Counted from the stretch's first letter, positions 11,079-22,558 are shown. The stretch: 64,000 nucleotides of DNA from Hysterangium stoloniferum (GCA_015178975.1 WHVD01000027.1:1-64000), one strand, 5' to 3'. Program-made: numbers and translations. The notes: generated from the letters alone by a model not told the origin.

Positions 11079-12774
11079 ATGTCTGAAACTACAACCATCC
11101 ATTTCCCATGCCTCAATGACACAAACTATGCAGAATGGGCTGTACGAATGGAAGCCTATTTGATCAGAAGAAAACTTTGGAGAGTGATTAACATTGTGGT
11201 ACCAGTGCCAGAGCAGGAGAAGTCAGCTAGCACTCTTGACAATGAGTTGAAAGCCAGAGATCAAGATAAAATGAAAGAGGCTTGGGTGGAAATGATATTG
11301 CTAGTCAATGATGGACAGCTATCACATATTGTTATGACCGGAAATCCCGCCAGACTCCAGGCACTAACTTATATGCACCCGCGCCCTACACGCACCTGTT
11401 ATCAGTTCACCGGAATTCCCACCGGACTCCATACATCAGACTCATCTACATTCATCTTCGTTATGTTGTGTTTCAGTCACTGGAAAACCCACCAGACTCC
11501 GTCTCTGTCTATATCTGACCTCGTCCCACACATCAGTCACCAGACCCCGCTCAGAAAACCCGTCACCTCCCTAACCGAGCCCCGTTCCTGTTTTAGTCAA
11601 ATGACCTGTCACAATTCGGACTCCGTTCCCACTCCATTTCCCATTATGGTTTATGATTTGTCACTATTCGGACTCTGCTCCATTCCGTCCCATTCCTAAC
11701 ACCAAATTGGTGTTTACTATTCCCATTTTATGTTTTGCTTGTTCCATTTCATTATTACTGGATTTGGTATGACATTTACTCCACGGTCTATTTAAACTGA
11801 CAGATGTTGTACATACAATCCAGTCAGAAAATCAGCTTAGATTCCCCCCAGTAATCTAATACATTTTCCACTCTAAAACCCTACTTGATTCACACCACTT
11901 GCACTAGTTGGAGCCCACAGGCTCCAGCGCATCTATCTCTCTCACTAATCTCGACTCACAACCCACGACCTCTGACCTACGACCTCCCGACCCACGAACC
12001 CCGCCCAGACTCCCCGGGTTTCCCATCCGCCCGTCTGAAATTGGACGACACGATCTAGCGAGGGCGCAGCCTATAAGCTGAAGCCAAGTCCTACCGGATA
12101 TTCCGTGGGTTTCTCCGGAGACCTGCCCTGTACGTATCCTAACACATATGCACTTCCAGGATCTGAGGGAAATTTGGTTGACACTGGAGTGTGTTCACCG
12201 TGCTGCCAATTTTGCCACTAGTCCCGCACTATGCTGCAAATTCTTGACGATGAAGAAAACAACAGATTTGTCAATACAGGCATGGATTGGAATTGTGAAG
12301 GGATTGGCCTTCAAATTGCAGCAAGCTGGGATTGAGGGTTCAGAGCAAGATATAATTCTCACATTGATGATGGGACTTCCAACGGTTTACAATGCAGTCA
12401 TAATTAACTTCAATGCTACTGCAACGGAGCTGCTGACACTGGATCATGTCATTACTCACCTTCTTAATGAGGAAGCTCATCAGGAGTCTGGAAAGCATAC
12501 CGATGTAAAGGGTGAGGCCGAGGAAGAGGCAATGGTTATTTCCAGCTCCCATGGGAGTGGACAACGTCCTGGAGGTAGCAATGTGAAGACTGTGCCTTTG
12601 GATATTATTTGTTTTTGGTGTGATGGGGCTGGGCACTACAAGTCAGAGTGTCCAGACAGATTGGCCTACTTAAAGGAGAAGGAGAAGAAACAAACAAACA
12701 TGAAACCTTCCAGGGCTGCATTAGCTATTATGAGCAATAGTGACAGTGATTCCAAAAGTGAAGGAGTATTTTAA
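11079..12774 (+). pseudogene. Copia-type gag interrupted by a solo LTR
   Basis: The 5' part (11079-11329) encodes MSETTTIHFPCLNDTNYAEW and the UBN2-like capsid start. The 3' part (12150-12774) contains the rest of the UBN2 region (DLSIQAWIGIVKGLAFKLQQ, LTLMMGLPTVYNAVI) and a CX2CX4HX4C zinc knuckle (CFWCDGAGHYKSEC). Without the LTR and one CATAT duplication the codons join in frame (LSHMHFQDLRE), giving a 291-residue Gag with no stop. The frame is therefore intact apart from the insertion, which is unusual among the degraded elements around it. Confidence 0.85.
11330..12144 (+). repeat. Solo LTR, family B (815 bp), target duplication CATAT
   Basis: The LTR begins TGTTATGACCGG and ends GTATCCTAACA. 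CATAT flanks it at 11325-11329 and 12145-12149. It contains a CACGACCTACGACC-type minisatellite near 11955-12005 and the U5 block GAGGGCGCAGCCTATAAGCT about 60 bases before its end. Confidence 0.93.
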
Positions 12775-12886
12775 TCCTTATATGATTTGTGGGGTGCCTA
12801 CAGATATTTTCTTATTTTGAGGAAGCTGTATTTGTGATTCTATTTGGTTATTTCCTTTTTCTCACTTGTATGAGCTCATGGAGGTG

Positions 12887-13118
12887 TGTTAGAGTTCGAG
12901 CATCATCCAAGCTTATGTCTCACTTCCAAGTTCTCTTTGTTCATTTATCCATTGTTCCCTTTATTGCATATTTTAGCATTGTTCCCATTGTCTTCCCTTC
13001 CTAGTATTCTATTGTTCTTTTAGTTTATATATGTAGCTACATGTGAATATAGCTCCCTGCATGATTGCGAGGGTCTTCTGCTACCTGAGTATGTGATAAA
13101 GACACATGTATTTTAATA
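12887..13118 (+). repeat. Right LTR, family C
   Basis: The LTR starts TGTTAGAGTTC. Its last dinucleotide is TA where the left copy has CA, a C to T change. It is followed directly by the duplication CATTA. Confidence 0.85.
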
Positions 13119-13123
13119 CATTA

Positions 13124-13594
13124 TAGTATATGTAAAGCCTTTCCATGTATGCTACAGTTCTCCAGTTTGAGTATTGACTTAGTTTACCCCTGTCTAGTTC
13201 TCAGTCCTATTACTCCTATTCTAATACCCTTGAAGGTGTCTTCAGCAAGCTACAACCCCTTACCCTACAACCATTAGTAATTTGGCCCTCTGGTCAATTG
13301 AACTAAGTGTTGATCTTTGTTCCTATCATACTATTTGCTCTGTTTGAGACAGAATGGAAGATCAATGCAGAACAAAATGCCTGGTTGACATGAGGCTAGA
13401 CCAAAATGGAAAGTGGTATTAAAAGTCACATGACAGGTACCAGAGCACACCAAAGACCAATACCATGTGGATAAGACCTATTTTTGGAGGCGTGAGAATG
13501 CTACATTGGGCGCCCTGTCACCTAATGAAATATTCCTAATGCGGGGTACCCATATATAACGCACAGCTCCCATCTATGCTCACTTTATGAAGTC
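13124..13594. other. Intergenic, upstream region of the LOG gene
   Basis: No gene is recognised. A TATA-like TATATAACGC at about 13553, some 40 bases before the start codon, is a plausible core promoter element for the following gene. Confidence 0.45.
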
Positions 13595-14590
13595 ATGTCC
13601 CAGTCTTATCCCAACGCAGTAGCAGTCTTTTGCGGATCCAATTCGGGCGACGAACCAGCGTATATACATGCAGCCAAATGTGAGATCAATCTGACAATAA
13701 GTGGCTCGAGCTTCCTAATAACAAGAACATGTAGCACTTGGGGTTGCGATCGGGAAATCAGGCATAGACTTTGTTTATGGAGGCGGCGGCAAGGGATTAA
13801 TGGGCGTCTCTGCGGGGGCTGCTCTCGAGGTTGGGGCTAAGGTTCTAGGTAGGATTTATTAATCATGAGTGTACATTCTGACGGGTTTAATTGAAGGTGT
13901 GAGGCCTTATGCAATGATAGAGGATGGTAAGGCTATTGATCATGCTTCGGGAAGTTCGGTGTTTTTAAATGAAGATGGCAGAGAAAAGGTACTCCCACGG
14001 GTCTCAATTGCCTCTCTGGAAACATAGTACTAACGATAGTTATTCATCTAAAGGTGGAGACTATTGTAGTTAATTCGATGCATGAACGCAAGGTAGAAAT
14101 GGCAAAACGTGTTCGAGGGTTTTTCGGTCTTCCTGGCGGTTTCGGTACCTTTGAAGAGGTAGTTATACCTAAATTCCATTATTATTAAAGACGATCACAT
14201 ATCAATTGCTCAGCTACTAGAGATGACCACTTGGACCCAACTTGAAATTCACGAAAAGCGTAGGTTGTTTATTTCACCATCATTTTTCGTCGACAATTCA
14301 TGGTACAAATTACAGCTGTAATTATACTGAATGCTATGGGTTTCTACAACCCTTTACGCGATCTAATCCAAGCTGGCGTCCGGGGCGGTTTCATTAGGCC
14401 GGAAAATGAGGGCATAGTAATCTTTATAGATGGACCGAGCGATTTGCATGAACATGGCACCTACGATTGGGGGACTGCTGCTATGGATGTGCTTTTATCG
14501 TGGAAGAAGCCTCGAGACCTATTCCCCCGTGGATTCAACTGGAAGAAGCAATTAGGAGGAAAGCCACAGGATGCCTTGCAAGCCACTTAA
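13595..14590 (+). CDS. LOG-family cytokinin riboside 5'-monophosphate phosphoribohydrolase-like protein
   Basis: Six exons fit splice rules and sum to 236 codons: 13595-13679, 13735-13848, 13897-13988, 14054-14158, 14223-14259, 14316-14590. The protein has the Rossmann-like start [16 protein letters not shown], the glycine-rich [20 protein letters not shown], and the family signature PGGFGTFEE that forms the nucleotide-binding active site. In plants and several fungi this family removes ribose 5'-phosphate from cytokinin nucleotides. Fungal members may act in nucleotide clean-up instead, so the substrate is inferred only. At 235 residues the length is normal for the family. The second intron (13849-13896) is the least certain. 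Confidence 0.88.
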
Positions 14591-14699
14591 TAGCTGGCTT
14601 ATGTCATGAAACACCATAGATGCAATTTGCAGAGTACTTAGGTTCCTATTATTGCATATAAGGCATGAAAGCACTCTAGTACTCTTGAACTTTGTAAGG

Positions 14700-14892
14700 T
14701 GTTGGATTTCGAGCATCATACAAGCTCCTGTTCCTTTCCCTATTGTCCCATTATCCCCTTTTTTTTCACACTCCAAGTATCTAGAGTTCTGTTGTTCTTA
14801 AGGATTGTATACGTAGCTACATGCGAATACAGCTCCCTGCGCGATTGCGAGGGCCTACTCGAGTACGTGATAGAGACACCCGTATTTCAACG
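14700..14892 (+). repeat. Solo LTR, family C, target duplication TAAGG
   Basis: This is a shorter, divergent relative of the Copia LTR (starts TGTTGGATTTCGAGC, contains TACGTAGCTACATGCGAATA, ends TATTTCAACG). TAAGG precedes (14695-14699) and follows (14893-14897) it. It lies 110 bases behind the LOG stop codon, in the interval before PDX1. Confidence 0.82.
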
Positions 14893-15120
14893 TAAGGTCG
14901 ATCGACATGAAAAATGAAAATTGCGGTGTATATACTAACTTCCATGCTCTTTATCCCAGGTCAATGCGCGTAAAATGTATACTATGTACAGTAAATGCGT
15001 TCTAATCTTGGCGATTGAGCGCTATGATCACATGATCCAAACCAAATATTAACCGTTCCAGACGTTGCATCTGTTAGACTCAAACTTGCCCAAGCTGTTC
15101 GGCATCATATACGAGGCACA

Positions 15121-16395
15121 ATGATGGCTGGTATAGCTCTAAGAAGGGCCCTTATTGGTCAATCCCGCAGATGTTGGTTTTCTTCAAGTACATGGCTGGC
15201 TGTAGTATTTGACAACCAAATTTGAATATAGTCTTCCATGGAACGTCATATAGTGCGGAAATCTCAAAGTTACAAATGCCAGCGATGTCACCCACCATGA
15301 CGGAGGGAGGAATCTCAGAGTGGAAGAAGAAAGAAGGAGAGTCGTTTTCAGCAGGAGATGTCCTGCTGGAAATTGTGAGTGTTTATCTGCTAATCATTCC
15401 ATTACCTTATCTCCATCTTGCCAGGAAACCGACAAAGCGACAATCGATGTAGAAGCTCAGGGTGATGGAATAATGGGAAAGATTATTGTCTGTTACTTCT
15501 AATATTGAATGGTCACTATGTATCTAATGTCTTGTCCATATCAGGCAGCAAATGGTTCGAAGAATATCGCAGTTGGCACAACTATAGCATTATTGGCACA
15601 GGAGGGAGACAATATCTCAAACCTTGAGATACCCGCGGAAGAGCCCAAGCCCTCTTCCGAGTCCTCAACCTCAGCCCCGTCCCCGCCGTCACAGTCCCCC
15701 ACCAGAGAACTCCCACCTTCGCCATCCCCCTCTTCATCAAGTGCCGGGTCACCCGGCGATAGAATCCACATAGACACATCTCGTCCATTATTCCCATCTG
15801 TCATGCGTCTTTTGGGAGAGCACCGAATTACGGATTTGACCCAGATCAAAGGTATGGATGGTGCAAGGCAATCTAATGCTACATTATAATCAACTCTTCT
15901 TTCAAGGAACCGGCATTAGAGGCATGCTCACAAAGGGGGACGTACTTACATTCCTCGGTAAAGCCAGTGGACCGACCGGGACATTCAAAGACACCACGCC
16001 GACACCTTCCGTCTATAAATCGCAAGCAATTATCGCAGGAGGTGCTTCAGCACCGAAGAAGGTAAAATGCATGCATGATGTAATATTCTTGTTCTTACAA
16101 GTCAATTCTTTTACCATTATCTCCAAAGGCGCCACTGGATCCAGCTGGAATACGTCGGGCCATTTTGACTACTTTCCTTGCAAAATCATTACAAGATCGC
16201 ACCCCTGCGCCTTCGCCCAGTATGTCGTATCATTTTCGTAAAACCTACTATATTCAACTCAGTATAGTTAATCACACACCGGATTCTATCCTGGCGGATT
16301 ATTCTCCTTCCATTCCCGTAGCCGCTAACGCTACTCCTACAATATCAACAATGCCGCCGACGCCGCAACAAGATTACTTAGACGGGTTACACTAA
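15121..16395 (+). CDS. PDX1: Pyruvate dehydrogenase complex protein X (E3-binding protein)
   Basis: Seven exons (15121-15187, 15232-15374, 15425-15487, 15545-15851, 15907-16061, 16129-16219, 16268-16395) sum to 318 codons. An Arg-rich amphipathic presequence (ALRRALIGQSRRCWFSS) predicts mitochondrial import. A lipoyl domain follows at residues of about 35-115, with the lipoylated Lys near residue 74 in ETDKATIDV. After a Ser/Pro-rich linker comes a peripheral-subunit binding domain (about 165-205, RPLFPSVMRLLGEH ... GTGIRGMLTKGDVLTFL). The large acetyltransferase domain of E2 is absent and the protein ends soon after, as in fungal protein X, which anchors dihydrolipoamide dehydrogenase to the E2 core. 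The third intron uses a GTCTGT donor. RAD1 converges on it with 62 bases between the stops. Confidence 0.9.
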
Positions 16396-16457
16396 ATTTA
16401 CAAATAGACTTATATATCTGCTTTGAATAGAAGGTGATACATTACAAGGTTCAAAGA

Positions 16458-18055
16458 TCATCTTGTAAAGGTTGACACTGCAGGAAAGGAGTTAAAAATT
16501 CCTCGATATAGGGAGAAACTGCCTACTCGGAATTCAATAAAAGCGTTGGGACCACCTGTCGCCATCATGAATTGTAAACTAATGAGGCCTTCATGGTCTA
16601 TCCTTAGGGACGTTTTTGTTGAAGACTGTAACGCTCTCAAAGTGTATGCGATACGAGACAGTCGATACCTAAACTTAACTGGCGTGAGACATTCGAAACT
16701 CTCCAGAACCTCGCGGTCATTCGGATAGTCCATCTGCCACAGTCGGATTAAGCCAACTACGAGTAGTGATTTGGACATACTTGAGTGCTACCAAATGTAC
16801 CCTCTGCAGATAGTCTGAACGTAGGTTTAACGGGACCTTTCCGATTGCCATTGACGCTGCCTGGGGGTGGTTCGGATGGTGGCATAAAGGAAAAGGTCAA
16901 TATATCGCAAGATGGGTCGAGCTCAGAGATTGCATCGCGAAGCCAAGAAGACTATCGAAAAATTATTAATAAGATTAAGCCTACTCGGCCAGACAAATTC
17001 CTGACACGTAATATCATTTTTACCGCTCTGGAGAAGCATGTTGGTTAGACAATGACTGTAGGTACTGATACGGAACGTACGTCTGAGAGTTATCAAATGG
17101 AAGTTCTATGGATGAATCATTATCGAATGTTTGTATTTCACATGTAGTAGTAGGGCCAGATGCATCTTCGGCTCTTAACACAAGTAAGTAAATGCTGCAA
17201 ATCAGACAAAAATCCACACACAATATTAACACCAGAGGATGTCCCACCCCTGCGTAAGACATCCGCATTCCGGTCTTTTTACCGCCACTGCTGAAAAAGA
17301 ACTGTTCGATAGTGGCATTATTCTTTGGGGGCACAGTTTTCTTGTTTCTGCCCAAGCCGGTTTCTTCATCAGATTCATCAGAGCCCTGTTTCCATTTCCT
17401 TCTCTTCTTGTTGTCAGTTACTGCCACAGAAAATCCTGTACCGAAGATATTTAAACATTCCAATAGAGTATTTATGGGGATATCAAATGTTGCCTCAGCA
17501 TCGCTTTCGTTATCAGAGTCCTGATCTCGTTCTTGATCCGGATCTTGCTCCTGCGATACATCTGTTGTGTGGCGCTTGTATTTGAATTCATCGAACATAG
17601 ACATTGGAATATATGCCTGCCCTTGGATAGAAAGGAACATAGAGTCATTTCCTGGAGCAAATGCCATTCCGATTCCCCCATACCAGTCAAGGTCTTCCCA
17701 TCCTCCACGGATACTTTTAAACCAGCGTCGGCAATACTGATGGTAGCATTCTATTCATAATATTGTCTGGACAACATCATAGATATCAGATTAATCTGCC
17801 CACCGATCCGAAACTTAAACCTCGCAAAATTGTTGCGAAAGGACGGACATCGTGAACAGCAGCTATCAGAACCTGGACTTGATTGAGTGAGTGATTCGGA
17901 GACTATCGCTGTATGAGCTGAACGTATAAATAGACATATACCTGTTCTAGCTGTTCTTTCTGCGGGTTCTGTAGTAACATACTCAGCGTGAGAACGGTTT
18001 CAAGACAACCGCGCAGAGAGCCCCAAGCCCGCTCCCCAGAATTCCGGTGTAACAT
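16458..18055 (-). CDS. RAD1: RAD1 subunit of the 9-1-1 DNA damage checkpoint clamp
   Basis: Proposed exons, in transcript order: 18055-17942, 17872-17804, 17750-17684, 17621-17222, 17173-17081, 17055-16995, 16951-16781, 16733-16458 (417 codons). Conserved stretches are GLKVSVEDGKTLTGQAYIP with MSMFDEFKY, TLLECLNIFG, MRMSYAGVGHPLVLIL, RDAISELDPS, MDYPNDREVLESFEC and DHEGLISLQFMM. Together they cover the clamp fold of the Rad1 family. Rad1 joins Rad9 and Hus1 in the nucleus as a sliding clamp that activates checkpoint kinases. An acidic/basic insert (EQDPDQERDQDSDNESD and a Lys-rich loop) makes it longer than the human protein. The sixth exon end uses a GTCTGG donor and is uncertain; it adds about 10 residues not expected in the family. 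Confidence 0.87.
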
Positions 18056-18544
18056 CACCGATTTTCCAAGTCAAATTTTCTGGTAATTAATAAATTGATT
18101 CTTTTTATCCCAAATCAGAACTATTCGCAAATATTTCGCCAGCCATACCTTCCGAAACGCTAGTGGAACAGAATGAGTGCTGGTGCAGGCCTCTGCCAAT
18201 GTGGTTACAGGGCGAAAATGCGCTGAAAACAGAATTATAATTATAATTAACAAATTGAATAATGTTAGTGCAACTGTCGGTTCAAAGACCAGGGCACACA
18301 GGCATGGTAAGTTTGCAAAGACGTAATGCATTTCGTTGTTACATGGTTATTAGGTAGGCACATTTCTTATCAACTAGCTGCATTCCCGCGATATTCCCAA
18401 GTAAAAGAAAAGGAAAAGATGGAGCCTACGAAAACGAAAACAACCCTATTTTTGTAGATAGATCTAGAGACGGCCACAATCAAGTCGCAGATACAAGTAC
18501 ATATAAAAACTGATAAATAAATTATACTAATGCCAGGTGATATC
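18056..18544. other. Intergenic between RAD1 and the gene at 18545
   Basis: The interval contains the upstream region of RAD1 and the downstream region of the next minus-strand gene. No further gene or repeat is recognised. Confidence 0.5.
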
Positions 18545-20235
18545 CTATGAATCGATGGATGAGCCGCATGAGTATTGTGAACGCGGTGATCTAGTCGAAG
18601 AAGCATCCGATTCCAAGACGGAGAGGCGTGAAAATTGTACATTGCCGTCACTTCGTCCCCACACAGGTGAAAGCGTCGGTCCCAACCCCGAGCGAGCCGT
18701 GTGCGGGTGGCGCCCGAAAAATGACGGTGTGAAGGGAGAAAACGGTGCGCCCTGCGGGCGAGAAATCTGCCATGCAGGGGCAGAGTTAGAAACATCGGGG
18801 GTGGATAGATCGAGCATGCGGGGAGACATGGACGATAAACTGAAGGGATATGAGAGATGAGAAGGCGCTTCTGCGTCCAAGGATATGAGTATTGATTGGG
18901 AGCTGGGCGAGAATGGCGTGGGTGGCGCACTTAAAGCGCTTTCTGGTATGTCCATTGGAGGCATCGAACGGGATGGCGCATCCGCCGGGGAGTCGGTGCA
19001 AACGTGTACTCCCTCAACGTGTGGTCCAGGAGGGATTGTGACACTCAACCTGGGAAGTGTGCGTGCCTGTTTTAGTCCGCGTTTTGGTCTGGACGGGATG
19101 TTGTCACCGTGGGGCTGAGTAGCAATCACGGTTGGGGATGATGGGGGGACTAGATCTCCTGGTGTGAAGACAGGCGACGAAGGCGATTCAAGGGAAATAT
19201 AAGAGAGTGTGATATCATTCTCCGACGATGCCTGCACATAGAATTCAATTACGGTGGTTAATATAACCTCGGTGACATCATCTGCAGTCGGCGAGGCAGC
19301 CTCCTGCAGAAACCTCATGATAAAAGTATGTTCCCCGATTTCCTTGCGGCCTGCCTCGCCTCTGTTTGCTGTATCGTACAGCCCATAAACAAGCTGCTGA
19401 GGAAGCATGGAAGAAAATTGTGCACTGCCGAACGGCGATTGGGACTCCTCCGTCATTTCTTCCTCGTATGAGCCGACTAGCACTCCTTGCTTGTAGATGT
19501 CAAGAATAAGATATACCGCATTGCTGCTGTTCGCTGATATGGTAACGAGGGAATTGATCCCCCTGCGGTGACGATAAGGCAACATAAGGAGTGGGATGGA
19601 AAGATGTACTAATGGGGACGATAGACCGGCCAGTGTTGCCTGGACAGCGGGTGAAGGAGGATTGAGTGTTAATGTATGTAAGGGGACCGTTGGGTCTGAT
19701 GATATATGAGCGTAAATATGCCGCGACTTCGTTGTGGTATCGTCGCGCCAGATCACCAAGCGTTCGAGACAGGGAATTGGCAAATCGTCGGACTGCGGAC
19801 TGCGTTCTAAGTGCAGAATAGCGCCTGAGCATGGAATGGGTGCATCGGGTTCGGCTTCTGAGAAGGACACTTCGCTGTTAAAAGATGATAAAGGACTTGT
19901 AGTACTCGGGGAATAGTCTGAACCCGAGGAGCAGAAAGAGGCCCCGCTCTCCATTGTAGGTGAATTGAACGGTTGAATGAGGACTGTAAGAATGATTCAG
20001 AGGCTGTCTCTTGCCACAATCTTAAGGCATACGACTCACCGTCCTCGGAGGCCTTGATATCGAAATTGCGATTACGCTGTAACTCCTTGCTTCTCTGCGG
20101 GTTAGTGGAAAGGGATAGGGACTGCACGGGCTTGTACCCCGACTCCACCATTTCAGGATGGCACCTATCCTTCGCGTTCGTTATATGCATTAACATCGCT
20201 TGCGGGGATGAAGGTGTGGAATGTGGGGGGTGCAA
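18545..20235 (-). CDS. Unrecognised fungal protein, Ser/Pro-rich C-terminal half
   Basis: The large exon 19983-18545 is uninterrupted over 479 codons. A short upstream exon (20235-20040) joins it in frame through a 56-nt intron with a GTGAGT donor and a TTCTTACAG acceptor, for 544 residues in total. The alternative is a start at the internal Met near 19954. The middle part (about residues 100-310) looks folded, with alternating hydrophobic strands (LIWRDDTTT-type, VILTTVIEFYV). The last 220 residues are rich in Ser, Pro and Thr and probably disordered. No transmembrane segment or known motif is seen. No family is proposed. Confidence 0.65.
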
Positions 20236-20595
20236 GTTCTTAACGTGAGGTTTTCATAGATGGATGGGTTTTCTTAAATCCAGCGAGTTGTGGGGCTCCA
20301 TAGTATCTCATTTAGCCCCGAGCAAGATCCGCATGTACATTCCGGGCTTGGCACTGCCTACTCTGGCGATAACCATTCGGAGAAACTTATGTTCTACATC
20401 ATCGTTACCTATGCTGTGAACTGAGAGCAACCACGGCAACGCTTGGGCGTGTCCTGCCAAGGAGCAAAATATTATGATCTTGATCGCTGACACATAGCCA
20501 CCAGTCCACCATCAACTCATCAGCCAAAAATATCCTTCATATAATTAAAGAAAGCTATTTCCCCGCTTGGGTATCTAATAATAGTGTTCTTCTCG
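20236..20595. other. Intergenic between two minus-strand genes
   Basis: It holds the upstream region of the gene ending at 20235 and the downstream region of glucosylceramide synthase. A 61-codon minus-strand frame (20493-20308) has no recognisable motif and is not called. Confidence 0.45.
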
Positions 20596-22003
20596 CTAAT
20601 GAGAACTCGTGCCAACTCTTTTTGCCAACCCATTCCTCAATATACGGTACCTCTGTCCACGCCAGTCCACTTCATTTCCAATAACTGCAAACACCCATAT
20701 AGGGAATGCGAGTAACTCCCTATACACCCAAGCTTGGATAAAAGACCAGCGACCTAATTGAGGTCCCGAATCACCAGAAAGTTTTGAGAAGATGTCGAGA
20801 TCAACCAACAACCATGCACCGAAGTGAGCTGGAACGAAAAACCACCATGGAATACCCACAAGGAAGTGAGCCGCCCACGCTCCCAGAAGGCCTAGAATTA
20901 TGGATTCTGTAAACGGTTCCATTATAGTAGCTGGAGGAACCATATATTTTCGGACTCTGATCCAGCGAACCCGTCTCCAAATATATCCTGCAAGATCCAT
21001 ATCTCCAATAGCGTTTTGGGCAACGTCACAAGAAAGATCGTGTCGAAGTCCAAGCTCATGCCATAAAGCGGTTGCAATCATGTTATCTTCGGCGAGAAAG
21101 TTGGAAAAAGCCTGCAGACCTCGCGGCTGCAACGGAGAAGTTGAAGATAATGGCTTCAACGTGGCTGTGAGGCGGTCGAGATCCGAGCGACGATACATGT
21201 TTGATTTTCCCACAACACAAGATTCAATAGCAAGCGTGTTGATTCCAAGGTACATTTTTGCATGGTTAGTGTTAAGAAAAGCTTCATCTATTCGAGCGCC
21301 AAGGACATTTTCGGTTGCAAAGCCTAATGGTATATGGTGGACAAGCCCTATTCGGCGCTTGATCCGATTGGTGGGAATAAATGAGGACTCTGGAGGACTC
21401 AGTGCGTCAACAGCACGAGCCAGAGTGCCATGTGTGACTTGGACATTCGAATCCATGACCCAAAGTATATCGTATTTAGCCTGCTTATACGGTCGCATTA
21501 AATTGTTGACTTTGGGATTGACCCCGACAACCTCCTCGCCTGAGTTTGGCGGTTGAGTGGCCTATATCAGAGGGAGGAAGGATAGCATACCGATCACGAT
21601 AGAAGCATCGATATGGGGATATTTGGCAAGTAGGTCTTTTACCACAGGAATGGCTTGATCGTCTTCTTCCGCGACCGCGAACAAGACTTCGAACTTGGGA
21701 TAGTCTTGGGTAAATGAAGACTCTAAATTTTCAAAAAGATTCGCGTCCAGTCCTTTTAATGGTCGAATTATAGTCACTCCAGGGACCTGTTCGGGAGGTG
21801 ATGATGCCAGCGGGGACCTTGGACGCACGGTGTATCGTTTTCGTCTAGAGACCAAATGCACAAGAAGTGAGCTTCCAGTTTATATGGTAAACTAATTGCA
21901 AACTCACGTACGCGGTATGCCACCCGATGATACCAACAAACCATACTAAAAGGTACCATGTGAGAGCAACAAGGGCGGCCCAAAACTGCGCTGAGGAAGA
22001 CAT
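20596..22003 (-). CDS. GCS: Ceramide glucosyltransferase (GT21, glucosylceramide synthase)
   Basis: Three exons (22003-21912, 21844-21591, 21539-20596) sum to 430 codons. An N-terminal membrane anchor (AALVALTWYLLVWFVGIIGW) precedes the catalytic domain. The GT21 D1, D2, D3 and (Q/R)xxRW motifs are visible as EEDD (about residue 90), MDSNV (about 144), AEDNMIA (about 265) and RRVRW (about 305). Hydrophobic C-terminal segments follow (IILGLLGAWAAHFLVGIPWW). The enzyme transfers glucose from UDP-glucose to ceramide at Golgi or ER membranes. In many filamentous fungi glucosylceramide is important for hyphal growth and is the target of plant defensins. It is transcribed away from SCAP across a 555-base interval. 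Confidence 0.92.
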
Positions 22004-22558
22004 GCGTAGATACGAGCACGCGTAAATAGATGAGTTTCGCGGGAACAAATAATTGATTAAAGATTACTTCGTTCATTTCTACTGCTTAAATATATTCTCG
22101 GCCATCATTTACAGGATTTGACTGCTTTCCAGAGTCCACTGTAAATTTCTCTAGCTCGAAAGCACCCCCGTCCCCAGTTTAAAAATATTTCCCTGGTGGT
22201 AAGGGTTCAAACTCAGCCAGGTTCCAAACAGCGCGCGTGTAGTGCGTCTCTCCTAGATGGGTTCTACACGGCGCTTACAGGCGAGAGTATGAGTTACTTT
22301 AGTCTGGCGTTGGACAAGCCTGTAAGCCTGGTGCCCCTGCTTCCACAAATCGTCAGAGGATTGTCACTGCCTGTACGAAGCCGTTAAGACAACATGCATC
22401 TAGTATTCCTCATACTTCACTGACATGCTGCTCGTCCCTCAGCACAAGCACGGTCGTAGAATTCCTTATCCGACCTAAAGATGCTTAACCCAGTAAGATT
22501 ACCCCACCGTCTTCGAAGCTTAATATCTAGTGCTTTTCATCATTTCGGAATGTAAGTT
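22004..22558. promoter_or_regulatory. Divergent promoter region between GCS and SCAP
   Basis: These 555 bases separate the start codons of two divergently transcribed lipid genes. ATTACCCCAC at 22498-22507, about 50 bases before the SCAP start, differs in one base from the sterol regulatory element ATCACCCCAC. This hints at feedback control of SCAP by the SREBP it escorts. The site is a motif match only. Confidence 0.45.

Larger units (their letters stand above)
9706..13118 (+). mobile_element. Gag-only Copia element with two nested solo LTRs
   Basis: Two copies of a 232-239 bp LTR (9706-9944 and 12887-13118) flank a Copia-type gag gene. The outer target duplication CATTA is exact (9701-9705 and 13119-13123). 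Removing the two solo LTRs and one copy of each of their duplications leaves an element of about 1.6 kb that encodes gag only, with 112 bases between the gag stop and the right LTR. No protease, integrase, RT or RNase H sequence is present, so it would depend on a helper. Confidence 0.82.

Noticed and set aside
13849..13869. A 21-base intron in the LOG gene that would keep TGLIEG in the protein
   Set aside because: Too short for splicing; the 48-base alternative keeps frame and the total of 236 codons.
17640..17667. Start of RAD1 at the Met of MAFAPGNDSMFL
   Set aside because: This segment reads better as an intron (GTATGG ... CCAAG); splicing joins VEDGKTLTG to QAYIP as expected for Rad1.
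22190..22390. tRNA gene near GGGTTCAAACTC
   Set aside because: The B-box-like word is present, but no A box, acceptor stem or cloverleaf could be formed around it. No tRNA or rRNA gene was found elsewhere in the window.
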